The notes: a model not told the origin generated them from the letters alone. A stretch of 64,000 bases of DNA from DASRIA01 sp035650255 (GCA_035650255.1 DASRIA010000017.1:77326-141325); one strand, 5' to 3'. Shown: positions 54,876 to 63,450, counted from the stretch's first letter. Program-made: numbers and translations.

Positions 54876-56291
54876 ATGGAGCAGGTGTTGCGCCACCGCG
54901 GGCTGTCCTTCCTGGCGTTGACTGCCGCCTGCGCGTCGCTGCCCCTGGCGATCGTCCACTTCTTCGGGGAAAGCACGTACTACCCGCCGAGCTGGGTCCA
55001 CTTCGCCTTCATCGCCGTCGGCGCCTCGATCGCTGCGGCCGCGGCGATCGCCCTCACGGTTGCCGGCGCCCGCCGCAACGACGGCCGCACCGTGCTGCTC
55101 GGCACCGCGTTCACGGTCATGACCGCGCTGCTGGCGGTCCACGGCTTCGCCACCCCCGGCATCCTGGTCGGGGAGACCGGCGTGATTTCCGTCGCCGGCG
55201 CCGCGGTCCTGCCGGTGGGCGCCGCCTTGCTGGCCCTCTCCGCGCTTCCGTCGCTGCAACGCCCGCATGCGGTGCGCCGCCTGCTCGTGCTGCAGGCCGT
55301 GCTGGTGACGGCCGTCCTGTCCTTCGGGCTCGTCGGCCTGCTCGCCCCCGATGCGCTACCCGCGGTTCCGGAGGCCGGCAGCACTCCGGCAGTGATCTTG
55401 CTGGTCGCGGGGTTCGCGTTCTTCGCCTGGCCCGCCGTGCGCGCGGTCCGCACCTTCGTGCTGACCCGCCGCCTGGCGGACCTGTCCGTCGTGGTCGGGA
55501 TCACGTGGCTGGCCGTCGCGCTCTACCCGCAGTTGATGATGAATTACGGCGAGATCGGCTGGTGGGCCGGGCACGGGCTCGAGCTGGTCGGTGTCGTCCT
55601 CGTCGGCGCGCCGGTCGCGCTCGACGTCTGGCGCACCACGCAGTCGCGCCCGCTCGTCGGCGACCTGCAGGCGGCGGAGCTCGTCCGGGCGGAGGAAACG
55701 TTCCTGGGCGCCCGCATCCGCGCGCTGATGGAGCGGCTCGCCGAGAAGGACGCCTACACCGAGGGCCACACTCGCCGCGTCGCGATGCTCTCGGTCCAGG
55801 TCGGCGAGGAGCTCGGCCTCTCCGCGGGCAGGTTGCGGAGCCTCGCGATCGGCGGGCTGCTCCACGACATCGGAAAGCTCTCGGTTCCCGACGAGATCCT
55901 GAAGAAGCCGGGACCGCTGGAGCCGGACGAGTACGACGTGATCCGCACGCACACGGTGCGCGGCGCGGAGCTCGTGATGGAGCTGGGCGGCTTCCGCGAC
56001 GACGTGCGCCGGATGGTGCTCGGGCACCACGAGCGCCTCGACGGCTCCGGCTACCCGCACGGCCGCAGCGGCCAGGACATCGACCTCGAGACCCGCTTGC
56101 TCGCCTGCTGCGACGTGTACGACGCGCTGTGCTCGACGCGGGTCTACCGCGACGCTTGGAGCCACGAGCAGGCGCTGGACCTGCTGCGCGCCGAAGCCGG
56201 GCACACCCTCGACGCGCGGTGCGTCGCGGCGCTCGAGCGCGTGCTGGAGCAGATGCCGCAGCCGGCTGTGCCGGTGCTCGCGGTCGCCTAG
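54876..56291 (+). CDS. Membrane HD-GYP phosphodiesterase-like protein
   Basis: From ATG 54876 the product has 471 residues. Eight hydrophobic helices (about 10-260) form a sensory membrane domain (LSFLALTAACASLPLAIVHFF to WWAGHGLELVGVVLVGAPVAL). The C-terminal HD-GYP domain (about 285-460) is intact: EGHTRRVAMLSVQVGEELGL, IGGLLHDIGKLSVPDEILKKPGPL, HTVRGAEL and GHHERLDGSGYPHGRSGQDI. It predicts c-di-GMP hydrolysis. A TATGGC box five bases before the ATG suggests a leaderless transcript. Its stop overlaps the convergent exonuclease gene by four bases. Confidence 0.92.
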   Translation: MEQVLRHRGLSFLALTAACASLPLAIVHFFGESTYYPPSWVHFAFIAVGASIAAAAAIALTVAGARRNDGRTVLLGTAFTVMTALLAVHGFATPGILVGETGVISVAGAAVLPVGAALLALSALPSLQRPHAVRRLLVLQAVLVTAVLSFGLVGLLAPDALPAVPEAGSTPAVILLVAGFAFFAWPAVRAVRTFVLTRRLADLSVVVGITWLAVALYPQLMMNYGEIGWWAGHGLELVGVVLVGAPVALDVWRTTQSRPLVGDLQAAELVRAEETFLGARIRALMERLAEKDAYTEGHTRRVAMLSVQVGEELGLSAGRLRSLAIGGLLHDIGKLSVPDEILKKPGPLEPDEYDVIRTHTVRGAELVMELGGFRDDVRRMVLGHHERLDGSGYPHGRSGQDIDLETRLLACCDVYDALCSTRVYRDAWSHEQALDLLRAEAGHTLDARCVAALERVLEQMPQPAVPVLAVA

Positions 56292-57181
56292 CGGCCCCTC
56301 CGGCCGCCGCCCCCGCCTCCCGCGAGCCGCTCGGCGAGGCGATTCATGCCGAAGCCCCGCGCCGCCTCGGCGCCGCCTGCGAAGTCGGTCGCGCGGTCGC
56401 GCGGGGGCTTCACCTCGACGCGGCGCAGCGTCGCGATCTCCTTGTATGCGCGCAACTCGTCGGCGCGGTCGCGCAGCGCGGCCGCCACGCGCGGCCGCTC
56501 CGCGGTGGGCTTCGCGATCGCGCCCTCCAGCGAGCCGTGGCGCTGCAGCAGGTCCGCGGCCGTCTTCTCCCCGACGCCGGGCGCGCCCGGGATGCCGTCC
56601 GACGGGTCGCCGCGCAGTGCGATGAAGTCGGGGACCAGCGCAGGCGGCACGCCGTACCGCCGCCGCACCTCCTGCTCGTCCACCGGCACCGCACCGCCCT
56701 TGCTGCCCGTCGTCAGGTACAGGACCGTGCAGTCCGGGCCGACGCACTGGAACATGTCGCGGTCGCCGGTGAGGATCAGCGTGCGACCGCCGGCCTCGCG
56801 CTCGGCGTGCGCGTAGGACCCCAGCACGTCGTCCGCCTCCAGGCCGGGGAAGCTGACCGACTCCCAGCCGAAGGCCGCGTACAGGTCGGGCGCGAGGTCG
56901 AACTGCCGGTCGATGTTCTCGTCCGCCTCGAGCTCGCGGCGGTCGGCGTGGTAGTCCGGGTAGAGCTCGACGCGGTAGTCGGCCGCATCCTGGCCAAACG
57001 CCATCACGACGGCGCGCGGGCTGTGCGCGGCGATCTCGTTCAGCATGATGTTGACGCTCCCCAGCAGCGCGTTGACCGGGTGCCCCTTGTCGTCCTTGAT
57101 GCTGTCGGGCAGGGCGTAGTACGCGCGGAACAGCAGCGAGGGCGCGTCGACCACGAGGAGGGGGGAGCTGCCTGGCGGCAC
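56288..57181 (-). CDS. Stand-alone 5'-3' exonuclease (PolA N-domain/FEN-like)
   Basis: The 297-residue protein matches the 5'-nuclease domain of DNA polymerase I without polymerase: PLLVVDAPSLLFRAYYALP, NALLGSVNIMLNEIAA, FGQDAADYRVELYPDYHADR, FPGLEADDVLGSYAHAE, LILTGDRDMFQCV, and the helix-hairpin-helix region DFIALRGDPSDGIPGAPGVGEKTAADLLQRHG. The acidic metal ligands are all in place. It ends with a Gly/Arg-rich tail GGGGGGRRGR that may bind nucleic acid. It is probably involved in RNA-primer removal or flap processing. Confidence 0.93.
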   Translation of the reverse strand: MPPGSSPLLVVDAPSLLFRAYYALPDSIKDDKGHPVNALLGSVNIMLNEIAAHSPRAVVMAFGQDAADYRVELYPDYHADRRELEADENIDRQFDLAPDLYAAFGWESVSFPGLEADDVLGSYAHAEREAGGRTLILTGDRDMFQCVGPDCTVLYLTTGSKGGAVPVDEQEVRRRYGVPPALVPDFIALRGDPSDGIPGAPGVGEKTAADLLQRHGSLEGAIAKPTAERPRVAAALRDRADELRAYKEIATLRRVEVKPPRDRATDFAGGAEAARGFGMNRLAERLAGGGGGGRRGR

Positions 57182-57187
57182 GTCGGC

Positions 57188-57193
57188 AGTATG
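57188..57193 (-). promoter_or_regulatory. -10 box of leaderless exonuclease gene
   Basis: CATACT on the minus strand lies six bases upstream of GTG 57181. Confidence 0.45.
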
Positions 57194-57237
57194 CCGACCG
57201 GGCGCTTAGACCGGCGGCGGCCGGGTAGCACGATTGG

Positions 57238-57591
57238 ATGATCCGCGATCTGATGCTGCTCCCGGGCGTGCCGCGCCGGCTGCTGGACGACATCGGCGAG
57301 ATGAAGGAGCTGGTGCGGGAGCTGCTCGAGACCGAGCACGACCTCACGCGCACCTCGAAGTCGATGGGCGAGAAGCTGGACGTCGCGAACCGGCGGCTCG
57401 ACCACGCGCTCGAAGAGCTGCGCGGCTTCAACGAGAAGCTCGACCGGCTCGACCGCCGGGTCGAGCACCTCGAATCCGAGATGACGCTGGTGCGCGCCGG
57501 CATGGAGGAGGTCACGCAGGCCGTGCCCGAGCTCGGCAAGGGCCCGCTCGAGAAGGCGAAGGACGCGCTCACCGGCGGCCCCGGGGCGTAG
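57238..57591 (+). CDS. Coiled-coil protein, 117 aa
   Basis: Starts MIRDLMLLPGVPRRLLDDIGEMKELVRELLETEHDLTRTSKSMGEKLDVANRRLDHALEELRGFNEKLDRLDRRVEHLESEMTLV. Heptad-like Leu/Arg/Glu spacing from about residue 15 to 90 predicts a long coiled coil, and the C-terminal LEKAKDALTGGPGA is polar. No enzyme motif. Divergent from the exonuclease gene; partner unknown. Confidence 0.75.
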   Translation: MIRDLMLLPGVPRRLLDDIGEMKELVRELLETEHDLTRTSKSMGEKLDVANRRLDHALEELRGFNEKLDRLDRRVEHLESEMTLVRAGMEEVTQAVPELGKGPLEKAKDALTGGPGA

Positions 57592-57623
57592 GCCCCGGCG
57601 CGGCTACGCGGCAGCCGGCCATG

Positions 57624-57667
57624 GTGAGAGCGTTTGGGGTCGTAGAGCGACCCCGGATGCAATCACC
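57624..57667. repeat. 44-bp palindrome, copy E
   Basis: GTGAGAGCG to CAATCACC with inner arms GGGGTCG and CGACCCC. It lies in the intergenic space between the coiled-coil gene and the convergent methyltransferase gene. Confidence 0.8.
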
Positions 57668-57668
57668 C

Positions 57669-57728
57669 GGGTTGGGCGGGGAAGCTGGTCACTCCGGGAT
57701 GCGGGTTGGGCGGGGAAGCTGGTCACTC
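57669..57728. repeat. Tandem duplication, 26-bp direct repeats, period 34 bp
   Basis: The sequence from GGGTTGGGCG to CTGGTCACTC occurs exactly at 57669-57694 and 57703-57728, directly after palindrome copy E. The second copy overlaps the last codons and the stop of the methyltransferase gene (57723). Confidence 0.75.
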
Positions 57729-58531
57729 AGGGACGCGCGCGACGGTCACCAGGTACTCGCCCTCGGCCCTGAACGAGCCGTCGTCGTTGAGGTTGAACCC
57801 CCGGTACAGGTCGACGAGGTCCTGGCGCAGCGCTTCCCACTTGCCCTGCGGCTCGAGCGCCGCGCGCGCGAGCACCATCGGGCCCAGCGTGCGCTCGTTG
57901 TACTCCAGCCACGCCTCCGGTGACTCCGACTCGAACACGACGTTTCCGCGTTCGAACTCGAGGTCCACTCCATGCGGGCCGAACAGGTCGCGCATGTACT
58001 GCTCCTCACCCCACATCGTCGGGCGCTTCGCCTCCGGCGGCGGCGGGAGATGCTGCGCGACGGTCTTGAACATCTGGCCGTTGCCGCCCTCCGGCGTCCA
58101 GGCGGCGACTGCGATCGTCCCGCCCGGGCGCGTCACGCGCACCAGCTCGGCCGCGGCGATCTCGTGGCGGGGCGCGAACATCGTGCCGAACGTCGACAGC
58201 ACGCGGTCGAACGAGCCGTCGGGATATGGCAGGTCCTCGGCGTCCCCCTCGACCCACTCGCACTCCACGCCGGCCGCGGTCGCCCGTTCGCGCGCGGCGT
58301 CCAGCAGCTCGGGCGTGAGGTCGAGCCCGGTCACCTTCGCGCCGAGCCCCGCGCACACGATCGCGACGTTGCCGCTGCCGGTGGCCACATCGAGCACGTC
58401 ATGGCCGCTTTCGACGCCCGCCCGCTCGACGACGTGCTGCGCGGCCGACTGGATCCGCTGGGAGATCTCGGGGTAGTCCCCGGCGGCCCACATCGCCCGC
58501 TGCCCCTGCTTCATGCCTGCCACGTCGAGCG

Positions 58532-58535
<4 letters not shown>
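57723..58535 (-). CDS. Class I SAM-dependent methyltransferase
   Basis: The 270-residue protein has the Rossmann methyltransferase motifs: DVLDVATGSGNVAIVCAGLGAKVTGLDLTPELLDAARERA (motif I and post-I), WVEGDAEDLPYPDGSFDRVLSTFGTMF (motif II) and LVRVTRPGGTIAVAAWTPEG (motif III), as in the UbiE/COQ5-like group. The C-terminal part is acidic and may hold the substrate, which is unknown. Its ATG overlaps the TGA of the isochorismatase gene (ATGA). Confidence 0.92.
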
Positions 58536-59101
<566 letters not shown>

Positions 59102-59281
59102 CTACTTCTGCTGCTCCGAGCGCTCGCGCTCCTCCAGCTTCTCGCGCAGGTACTCGGACTTCTCCGCCCGTCGTGCGTGCGTCTTCGTGTCGTCCTCGGA
59201 CTCCGCCTCGCGCGCACGGCGCTCTTCCTCTGCCTGCTTGCGCTCCTGCTCGGAGCGCAGGTCTTCGGTCTCGTCGCTCAT
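59102..59281 (-). CDS. Small highly charged helical protein, 59 aa
   Basis: ATG 59281 gives MSDETEDLRSEQERKQAEEE to SEYLREKLEERERSEQQK. More than half the residues are Glu, Arg, Lys or Asp, predicting one long helix. The TAG stop is adjacent to the ATG of the isochorismatase gene, so it leads that operon. Unknown function. Confidence 0.65.
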   Translation of the reverse strand: MSDETEDLRSEQERKQAEEERRAREAESEDDTKTHARRAEKSEYLREKLEERERSEQQK

Positions 59282-59319
59282 GCAGCCGCCTCTGCCTGAG
59301 CCTATCGCGGCGCCACGGC

Positions 59320-59350
59320 AGGCGGCCCCGGGAGGATCCCGGGGCCGCCT
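59320..59350 (-). terminator. Strong terminator hairpin after fasciclin gene
   Basis: AGGCGGCCCCGGG-AGGAT-CCCGGGGCCGCCT is a perfect 13-base-pair stem, 21 bases past the fasciclin stop. It separates that gene from the small charged protein operon. Confidence 0.65.
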
Positions 59351-59371
59351 GGGGGGAGAGTGGAGGAGTGC

Positions 59372-59893
59372 TCAGTCCTGCGGCGGGAGCAGCACCTTGT
59401 CGATCGCGTGGATCACGCCGTTGGATGCCTTCACGTCGGCCGTCACGACCCTCGCGTTGTTGACCTTCACGCCCTTCCTGGTGACGCGGATCTTCACCCG
59501 CTCGCCGTTGAGCGTCCTGACCGACGAGCGCTTGACCACCTTCCGCGCGGTGAGCTTGCCGCTCGCGACGTGGTAGAGGAGCACGGACTTCAGCTGCTCC
59601 GTGTCTGCTCCGAGTGCGGCCAGCGTGCTCTTCGGGACCTTGGCGAAGGCAGCGTCGGTCGGTGCGAACACCGTGAACCGGCCCTTGCCGTTCAGGGTCT
59701 CGACGAGGCCGGCCTGACCGAGCAGGGACACGAGCGTGTCGAACTGGTTCGAGCCCGCTGCGGTCTGGGCGATCGTCTGGCGCTTCGGCTTCTCGCTCTT
59801 GGCGCCGGAGCTGGCCGTTCCGGCCACCAGCCCGACCACCAGGGCGAGCGAGGCCAGGACCACCAGGAGGCGGCGGATTGACATGGACTTCAT
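59372..59893 (-). CDS. Secreted fasciclin-domain protein
   Basis: ATG 59893 after AGGAG gives 173 residues with a signal peptide (IRRLLVVLASLALVVGLVAGTASSGA). One fasciclin domain fills the rest: NQFDTLVSLLGQAGLVETLNGKGRFTVFAPTDAAFAKVPKSTLAAL (H1-type region), SVLLYHVASGKLTARKVV and VVTADVKASNGVIHAIDKVLLPPQD (H2-type). It probably mediates adhesion outside the cell. It is divergent from the CarH-like regulator gene, with inverted repeats between them, so light or B12-linked control is possible. Confidence 0.92.
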   Translation of the reverse strand: MKSMSIRRLLVVLASLALVVGLVAGTASSGAKSEKPKRQTIAQTAAGSNQFDTLVSLLGQAGLVETLNGKGRFTVFAPTDAAFAKVPKSTLAALGADTEQLKSVLLYHVASGKLTARKVVKRSSVRTLNGERVKIRVTRKGVKVNNARVVTADVKASNGVIHAIDKVLLPPQD

Positions 59894-59911
59894 CGTGTGG
59901 CTCCTTTCAGA

Positions 59912-59997
59912 TTGGACAAGCATTTGACAGCCCTCTACGCGCTCCCTCATGGCTTGGATCACTATTCCCAAGAAATTATTTGGGAGATGCTGTCCAA
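59912..59997. promoter_or_regulatory. Inverted repeats between fasciclin and CarH-like genes
   Basis: TCCCAA and TTGGGA form a perfect six-base repeat with an eight-base spacer at 59966-59985. TTGGACA (59912-59918) and TGTCCAA (59991-59997) form a wider pair. The stretch is unusually AT-rich. They are candidate operators for the MerR-family regulator on one or both divergent promoters. Confidence 0.5.
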
Positions 59998-60006
59998 GGT
60001 TCGTCC

Positions 60007-60012
60007 TATACT
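60007..60012 (+). promoter_or_regulatory. -10 box of leaderless CarH-like gene
   Basis: TATACT, five of six bases of the consensus, ends six bases before ATG 60019; no ribosome site lies between. Confidence 0.6.
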
Positions 60013-60018
60013 GCGGCC

Positions 60019-60882
60019 ATGGTCGAGAGGCGCGTGCGCATCGGCGAGCTGGCGCGGCGGACGGGGGTCAGCCCCGATCTGCTGCGCGCCTGGGAGCGCC
60101 GGTACGGCCTCCTGGCACCCGTCCGCTCGGACGGCAACTACCGCCTCTACACGCCCGCGGACGAGGCCCGCGTGAGTGCCATGAAGGCCCGCGTGGAGGC
60201 GGGCGTCCCGGCGGGCGAAGCGGCGCGCATCGTGCTCGCGGAGCCGGTCCTCCCGGGCGCGGCCGACTTCACCGCCGCCGCCGGTGCGCTGGGCACGGCC
60301 CTCGAGGACTTCGATGACGCCGGCTCGCATGCCGCGCTCGACGCCTTGCTGTCGGGATTCGGGTTCGAGACGGTCGCGCGGGAGGTGCTCCTCCCCTACC
60401 TGCGGCGCATCGGCGAGCGTTGGGAGCGGGGGGAAACCACGGTCGCCCAGGAGCACTTCGCCACCGTCGTGCTGCGCGGGCGCCTGCTGGGGCTGGCGCG
60501 CGGATGGGATCGCGGCACCGGCCCACGCGCGGTGCTCTCCTGCGCCCCGGGCGAGCTGCACGAGCTCGGCTTGATCCTGTTCGGCCTCGCGCTGCGCGGC
60601 CAGGGCTGGCGGATCACCTACCTCGGAGCCGACACGCCGCTCGACTCATTGACCGCCACCAGCCGGTCGCTGCAGCCGGCCGCCGTGGTCGTCGTTGCGC
60701 TCACGCGGGGGCGGCTGGAGGCCGTCCGCGCGGAGCTCGGCGTCCTCGCGGGCGAGGCGCCGCTATGGCTCGCGGGGGCGGGAGTCGACGCCGAGCTGGC
60801 CGAAGCGTGCGGCGCACGCCCGCTGCACGGTGACCCGGTGGCCGCCGCGGCCGAGCTGGCGGGCGCGGCGCTCCCCGTCTGA
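60019..60882 (+). CDS. MerR-family regulator with B12-binding domain (CarH/LitR-like photoreceptor)
   Basis: The 287-residue protein has an N-terminal MerR helix-turn-helix (RVRIGELARRTGVSPDLLRAWERRYGLLAPVRSDGNYRLYTPADEARV) and a helical B12-cap domain (about 85-180). The C-terminal cobalamin-binding domain has ExHxxG in CAPGELHELGLILFGLALRGQGWRITYLGADTPL. The segment GERWERGETTVAQEHFATVVL contains W-x9-EH, the hallmark of adenosylcobalamin photoreceptors. By family knowledge, dark AdoCbl-bound tetramers bind DNA and light disrupts them. The target is probably its own promoter and/or the divergent fasciclin gene. Confidence 0.9.
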   Translation: MVERRVRIGELARRTGVSPDLLRAWERRYGLLAPVRSDGNYRLYTPADEARVSAMKARVEAGVPAGEAARIVLAEPVLPGAADFTAAAGALGTALEDFDDAGSHAALDALLSGFGFETVAREVLLPYLRRIGERWERGETTVAQEHFATVVLRGRLLGLARGWDRGTGPRAVLSCAPGELHELGLILFGLALRGQGWRITYLGADTPLDSLTATSRSLQPAAVVVVALTRGRLEAVRAELGVLAGEAPLWLAGAGVDAELAEACGARPLHGDPVAAAAELAGAALPV

Positions 60883-60893
60883 TCAGCGCGGCG

Positions 60894-61283
60894 TCAGCCG
60901 CCCGGATGCTCGAGCGCGCGGCGGAGCGCGCCGGCGCTCATGGTCTCCGCTCCCAGCAAGCGCACGCGCTGGGCCAGGCGCCTGTCGGAGGTGGCGACTG
61001 CGAGCGTCTCGGGCGCGGCGTCGGCGGCCACCATGTCCACGATCACGTCGTCGGCGGCGTCCGGCCCGCGAGCCGGCGCGAACCGCACGTCGATCGCGGC
61101 GGCCTCGTCCGGCAGCGGGAACGGCTTCGAGTCGAGGACCACGGCGACCTCGTCTCCCGTCTGAGCCGCGTGCTCGGCGAGCACCTCGGTCAGCTCGGTC
61201 ATGGCGCCGCGCCGGTCGCGCCACCAGCCCGTCGGGCGGGAGCCGATCACGTTCATGCCGTCCACGATCAGGCGGCGCGCCAT
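60894..61283 (-). CDS. NYN-domain protein (YacP-like PIN-fold ribonuclease)
   Basis: The 129-residue protein starts ARRLIVDGMNVIGSRPTGWWRDRRGAMTELTEVLAEHA and contains EVAVVLDSKPFPLP, ADDVIVDMVAADAAPETLAVATSDRRLAQRVRLLGAETMSAGALRRAL. Asp residues in VDGMN, ADDVI and TSDRR match the metal site of the NYN/PIN fold. YacP/Rae1-type proteins cut RNA; activity here is inferred. Eight bases or fewer separate it from the deazaflavin gene, so it ends that operon. Confidence 0.88.
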   Translation of the reverse strand: MARRLIVDGMNVIGSRPTGWWRDRRGAMTELTEVLAEHAAQTGDEVAVVLDSKPFPLPDEAAAIDVRFAPARGPDAADDVIVDMVAADAAPETLAVATSDRRLAQRVRLLGAETMSAGALRRALEHPGG

Positions 61284-61290
61284 GCGCGCA

Positions 61291-61734
61291 TCATGCCCGC
61301 TCGCTGTCGTCCGCCGGCTGGAGGTCGATTCGCACGGTCATCAGCTCCGAGCCGACGACTCGCACCATCGTGTCGTTTGCCGGACGGCGCAGCTCCCGCA
61401 TCCGGGCGTGTACGTCGTCGTCCGGGAGGACGTGCGCCATGCCCTCGCGCCACCGGCGCCCGACCTTCACCCGCACGCGCGGGTCCGCCTCGATGTTCCT
61501 GACGTAGTCCGCGTGACGGCCGTGCTCGGTCACGATCCAGAAGGTGTCGCCGCGCAGGCCGTTGCCGACCGGCACGCGGCGCGGCAGCCCGCTCTTCCGC
61601 CCTTTGGTCTCGAGCAGCGCGTGCGTGCGCGACAGCAGGCCGTGGTCCACGAGCCGGCGCACGACCGGATTGACCAGCCGCCTGGTGACCAGCTTGCTCA
61701 GCCGCCGCTTGCGGGAGCGGTCAGGCGGCGGCAC
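61291..61734 (-). CDS. F420/deazaflavin-dependent nitroreductase-family protein
   Basis: The 147-residue protein has a basic N-terminus and the split-barrel DDN core: LLETKGRKSGLPRRVPVGNGLRGDTFWIVTEHGRHADYVRNIEADPRVRVKVGRRWREGMAHVLPDDD. The TKGRKSGxPRxVP stretch is the F420-binding signature region. It is the second member of this family in the window. GTG 61734 overlaps the end of the zinc-ribbon gene by 14 bases. Confidence 0.88.
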   Translation of the reverse strand: MPPPDRSRKRRLSKLVTRRLVNPVVRRLVDHGLLSRTHALLETKGRKSGLPRRVPVGNGLRGDTFWIVTEHGRHADYVRNIEADPRVRVKVGRRWREGMAHVLPDDDVHARMRELRRPANDTMVRVVGSELMTVRIDLQPADDSERA

Positions 61735-61933
61735 TGATGCCGCGGGGCGGGCCCGCGACCCGCCGGCCCTGACCGGGTGCGGCGGCGCGCCCGCGATCGA
61801 GTCGCAGGGACCGGAAGAGCGGCCCGGGGCGCTCGGACATCTGGCATCCGCAGCGCGGGCACTCCTTCTGCTCCCGGTAGGCGATGCCGCCGTAGACGGT
61901 CAGGCGGCACCCCGGGCAGTGTATGTACGGCAC
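61721..61933 (-). CDS. Small zinc-ribbon protein
   Basis: GTG 61933 gives 70 residues: MPYIHCPGCRLTVYGGIAYREQKECPRCGCQMSERPGPLF. CPGC and CPRC pairs separated by 17 residues form a zinc ribbon; the rest is basic and disordered. It is the first gene of the operon with the deazaflavin and NYN genes, behind a good promoter. No function known. Confidence 0.7.
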   Translation of the reverse strand: MPYIHCPGCRLTVYGGIAYREQKECPRCGCQMSERPGPLFRSLRLDRGRAAAPGQGRRVAGPPRGISAAA

Positions 61934-61979
61934 TCCTGCGATTCCGAACTCCCCTCCCAAGGCACGTCGGGCGCGCGGA

Positions 61980-62007
61980 ATAATACTGACTATCGGGTAA
62001 GTTTCAA
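61980..62007 (-). promoter_or_regulatory. Housekeeping promoter, -35 TTGAAA and -10 TATTAT
   Basis: On the minus strand TTGAAA (62002-62007) and TATTAT (61980-61985) are 16 bases apart. It would drive the zinc-ribbon/deazaflavin/NYN operon. The -35 box overlaps the end of the P450 gene. Confidence 0.65.
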
Positions 62008-63347
62008 GCCCGGGTGGACAACAGCGGGGCATCGCGGTTGTCCGGGCTGGCCAGACGCCGCTCAACCACGACCATCGCGTCCCGCGAGGGCACGAGGGTC
62101 ACGTGGCGGCTCCGCTGCCGCTCCGGTGCCGGGTCCGGCGCCGTGAGGCGGACTTTCTCGAGCACCGCCCGCAGCACGGTCTTGACCTCCACCTGGGCGA
62201 ACGCGGCACCGATGCAGCGCCGCACGCCGCCGCCGAACGGGATCCACGAGTACGCCGGTGGCTGGTCCTCGCCGAGGAAGCGCTCGGGCCGGAACTCCTG
62301 CGGCTCCGGGTAGAGGTCGGGCCGCAGCTGGACGAGCGCGATGGCCGGCACGACGATCGTCTCGGCCGGTATCGCCCAGCCGCCGATCTCGACGTCGCGC
62401 TTCGCGACGCGGGCCACGTCGATCACCACCGGGCGCACGCGCAGCGTCTCCTTGACCACCGCGTCGAGGTAGGGCTCGTCGTCGAGGTCGCCGAGCAGCC
62501 GCGCGAGCGCGTGCGGAGTGCGCAGCAAGCGCTCGAACGTCCAGGCGAGCGCCGTGGCGCTCGTCTCGTGTCCGGCGGTCAGCAGCGTGATCAGCTCGTC
62601 GCGCAGCTCCTCGTCGGTCATCGGGCTGCCGTCCTCGTGGCGGGCCTGCAACAGCAACGACAGCACGTCGTCGCGCTCCTCCATGTCCGGGTCGGCGCGC
62701 CGCAGGCGGATCTCCTCGTAGACGAGCGCGTCGACCGCGCGGCGCATGCGCTGGAAGCGCGCCCACGGGCTCCACGGCCCGAAGTTGTGGCGCATGAACG
62801 GCAGCCACATGACGACGCCGCTGGCCTCGGTGAGCTGCGGGAGCGTCGCGCGGAAGCGCGCCAGGCGGTCCTCGCCGCGGACTCCGAACACCGCCCGCAG
62901 GATCACCTCGAGCGTGATCGCCTGCATGCGCGGGCGCAGCGGCATCGGTGAGCCGGTCGGCCAGCGGTCGATCTCCCGCTCGGCGATGCCGGTGATCAGC
63001 TCGCGGTAGCGGCGCACCCGCTCACCGTGGAACGGCGGCAGGAGCAGCTTGCGTTGCCGCATGTGGTCGCCCTCGTCCAGCGTCAGCAGCGAGAACTTCC
63101 CGAGCGCGGGCTCGAGCACGCGCGCGTTCGCCTCTCCGGCGTGGAGCGCTCCCGGGTCGCCGGTGAAGATCTCCTTCACGGTGTCGGGTGCAGCGAAGTA
63201 CGCCATCCGCCCGAAGCCGGGGAAGTTGATGCTGAACGCGTCGCCGTACCGGTGCCACTGCCGCTCGAGGAAGCCCACCGGGTCGCGAGTGAACTGCACG
63301 GCGTTGACGGCGCCGGGTGTCCTCGAGCCGGGTGGGAGAATCGCCAC
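62004..63347 (-). CDS. Cytochrome P450
   Basis: The 447-residue protein has all P450 hallmarks: I-helix LITLLTAGHETSATALAWTFE near 245, K-helix VVKETLRVRPVV (ExxR), PERF-type FRPERFLGEDQP, and the haem loop YSWIPFGGGVRRCIGAAFAQVEVKTVL with the thiolate Cys. The lack of an N-terminal membrane anchor fits a soluble bacterial enzyme needing separate redox partners, none of which is in the window. The substrate is unknown. The start is GTG 63347 (AILPPGSRTPGAVNAVQFTRDPVGF). Confidence 0.95.
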   Translation of the reverse strand: MAILPPGSRTPGAVNAVQFTRDPVGFLERQWHRYGDAFSINFPGFGRMAYFAAPDTVKEIFTGDPGALHAGEANARVLEPALGKFSLLTLDEGDHMRQRKLLLPPFHGERVRRYRELITGIAEREIDRWPTGSPMPLRPRMQAITLEVILRAVFGVRGEDRLARFRATLPQLTEASGVVMWLPFMRHNFGPWSPWARFQRMRRAVDALVYEEIRLRRADPDMEERDDVLSLLLQARHEDGSPMTDEELRDELITLLTAGHETSATALAWTFERLLRTPHALARLLGDLDDEPYLDAVVKETLRVRPVVIDVARVAKRDVEIGGWAIPAETIVVPAIALVQLRPDLYPEPQEFRPERFLGEDQPPAYSWIPFGGGVRRCIGAAFAQVEVKTVLRAVLEKVRLTAPDPAPERQRSRHVTLVPSRDAMVVVERRLASPDNRDAPLLSTRA

Positions 63348-63450
63348 GGGAGGAGTTTTACACCAGGACCGGGAACCGCCTGACCACCTCGGAGCTCCAA
63401 GGGTAAGGGAGCGCGCGAGGCCGTGGCGACCCCGCGCCTCCCGCCCAGGT

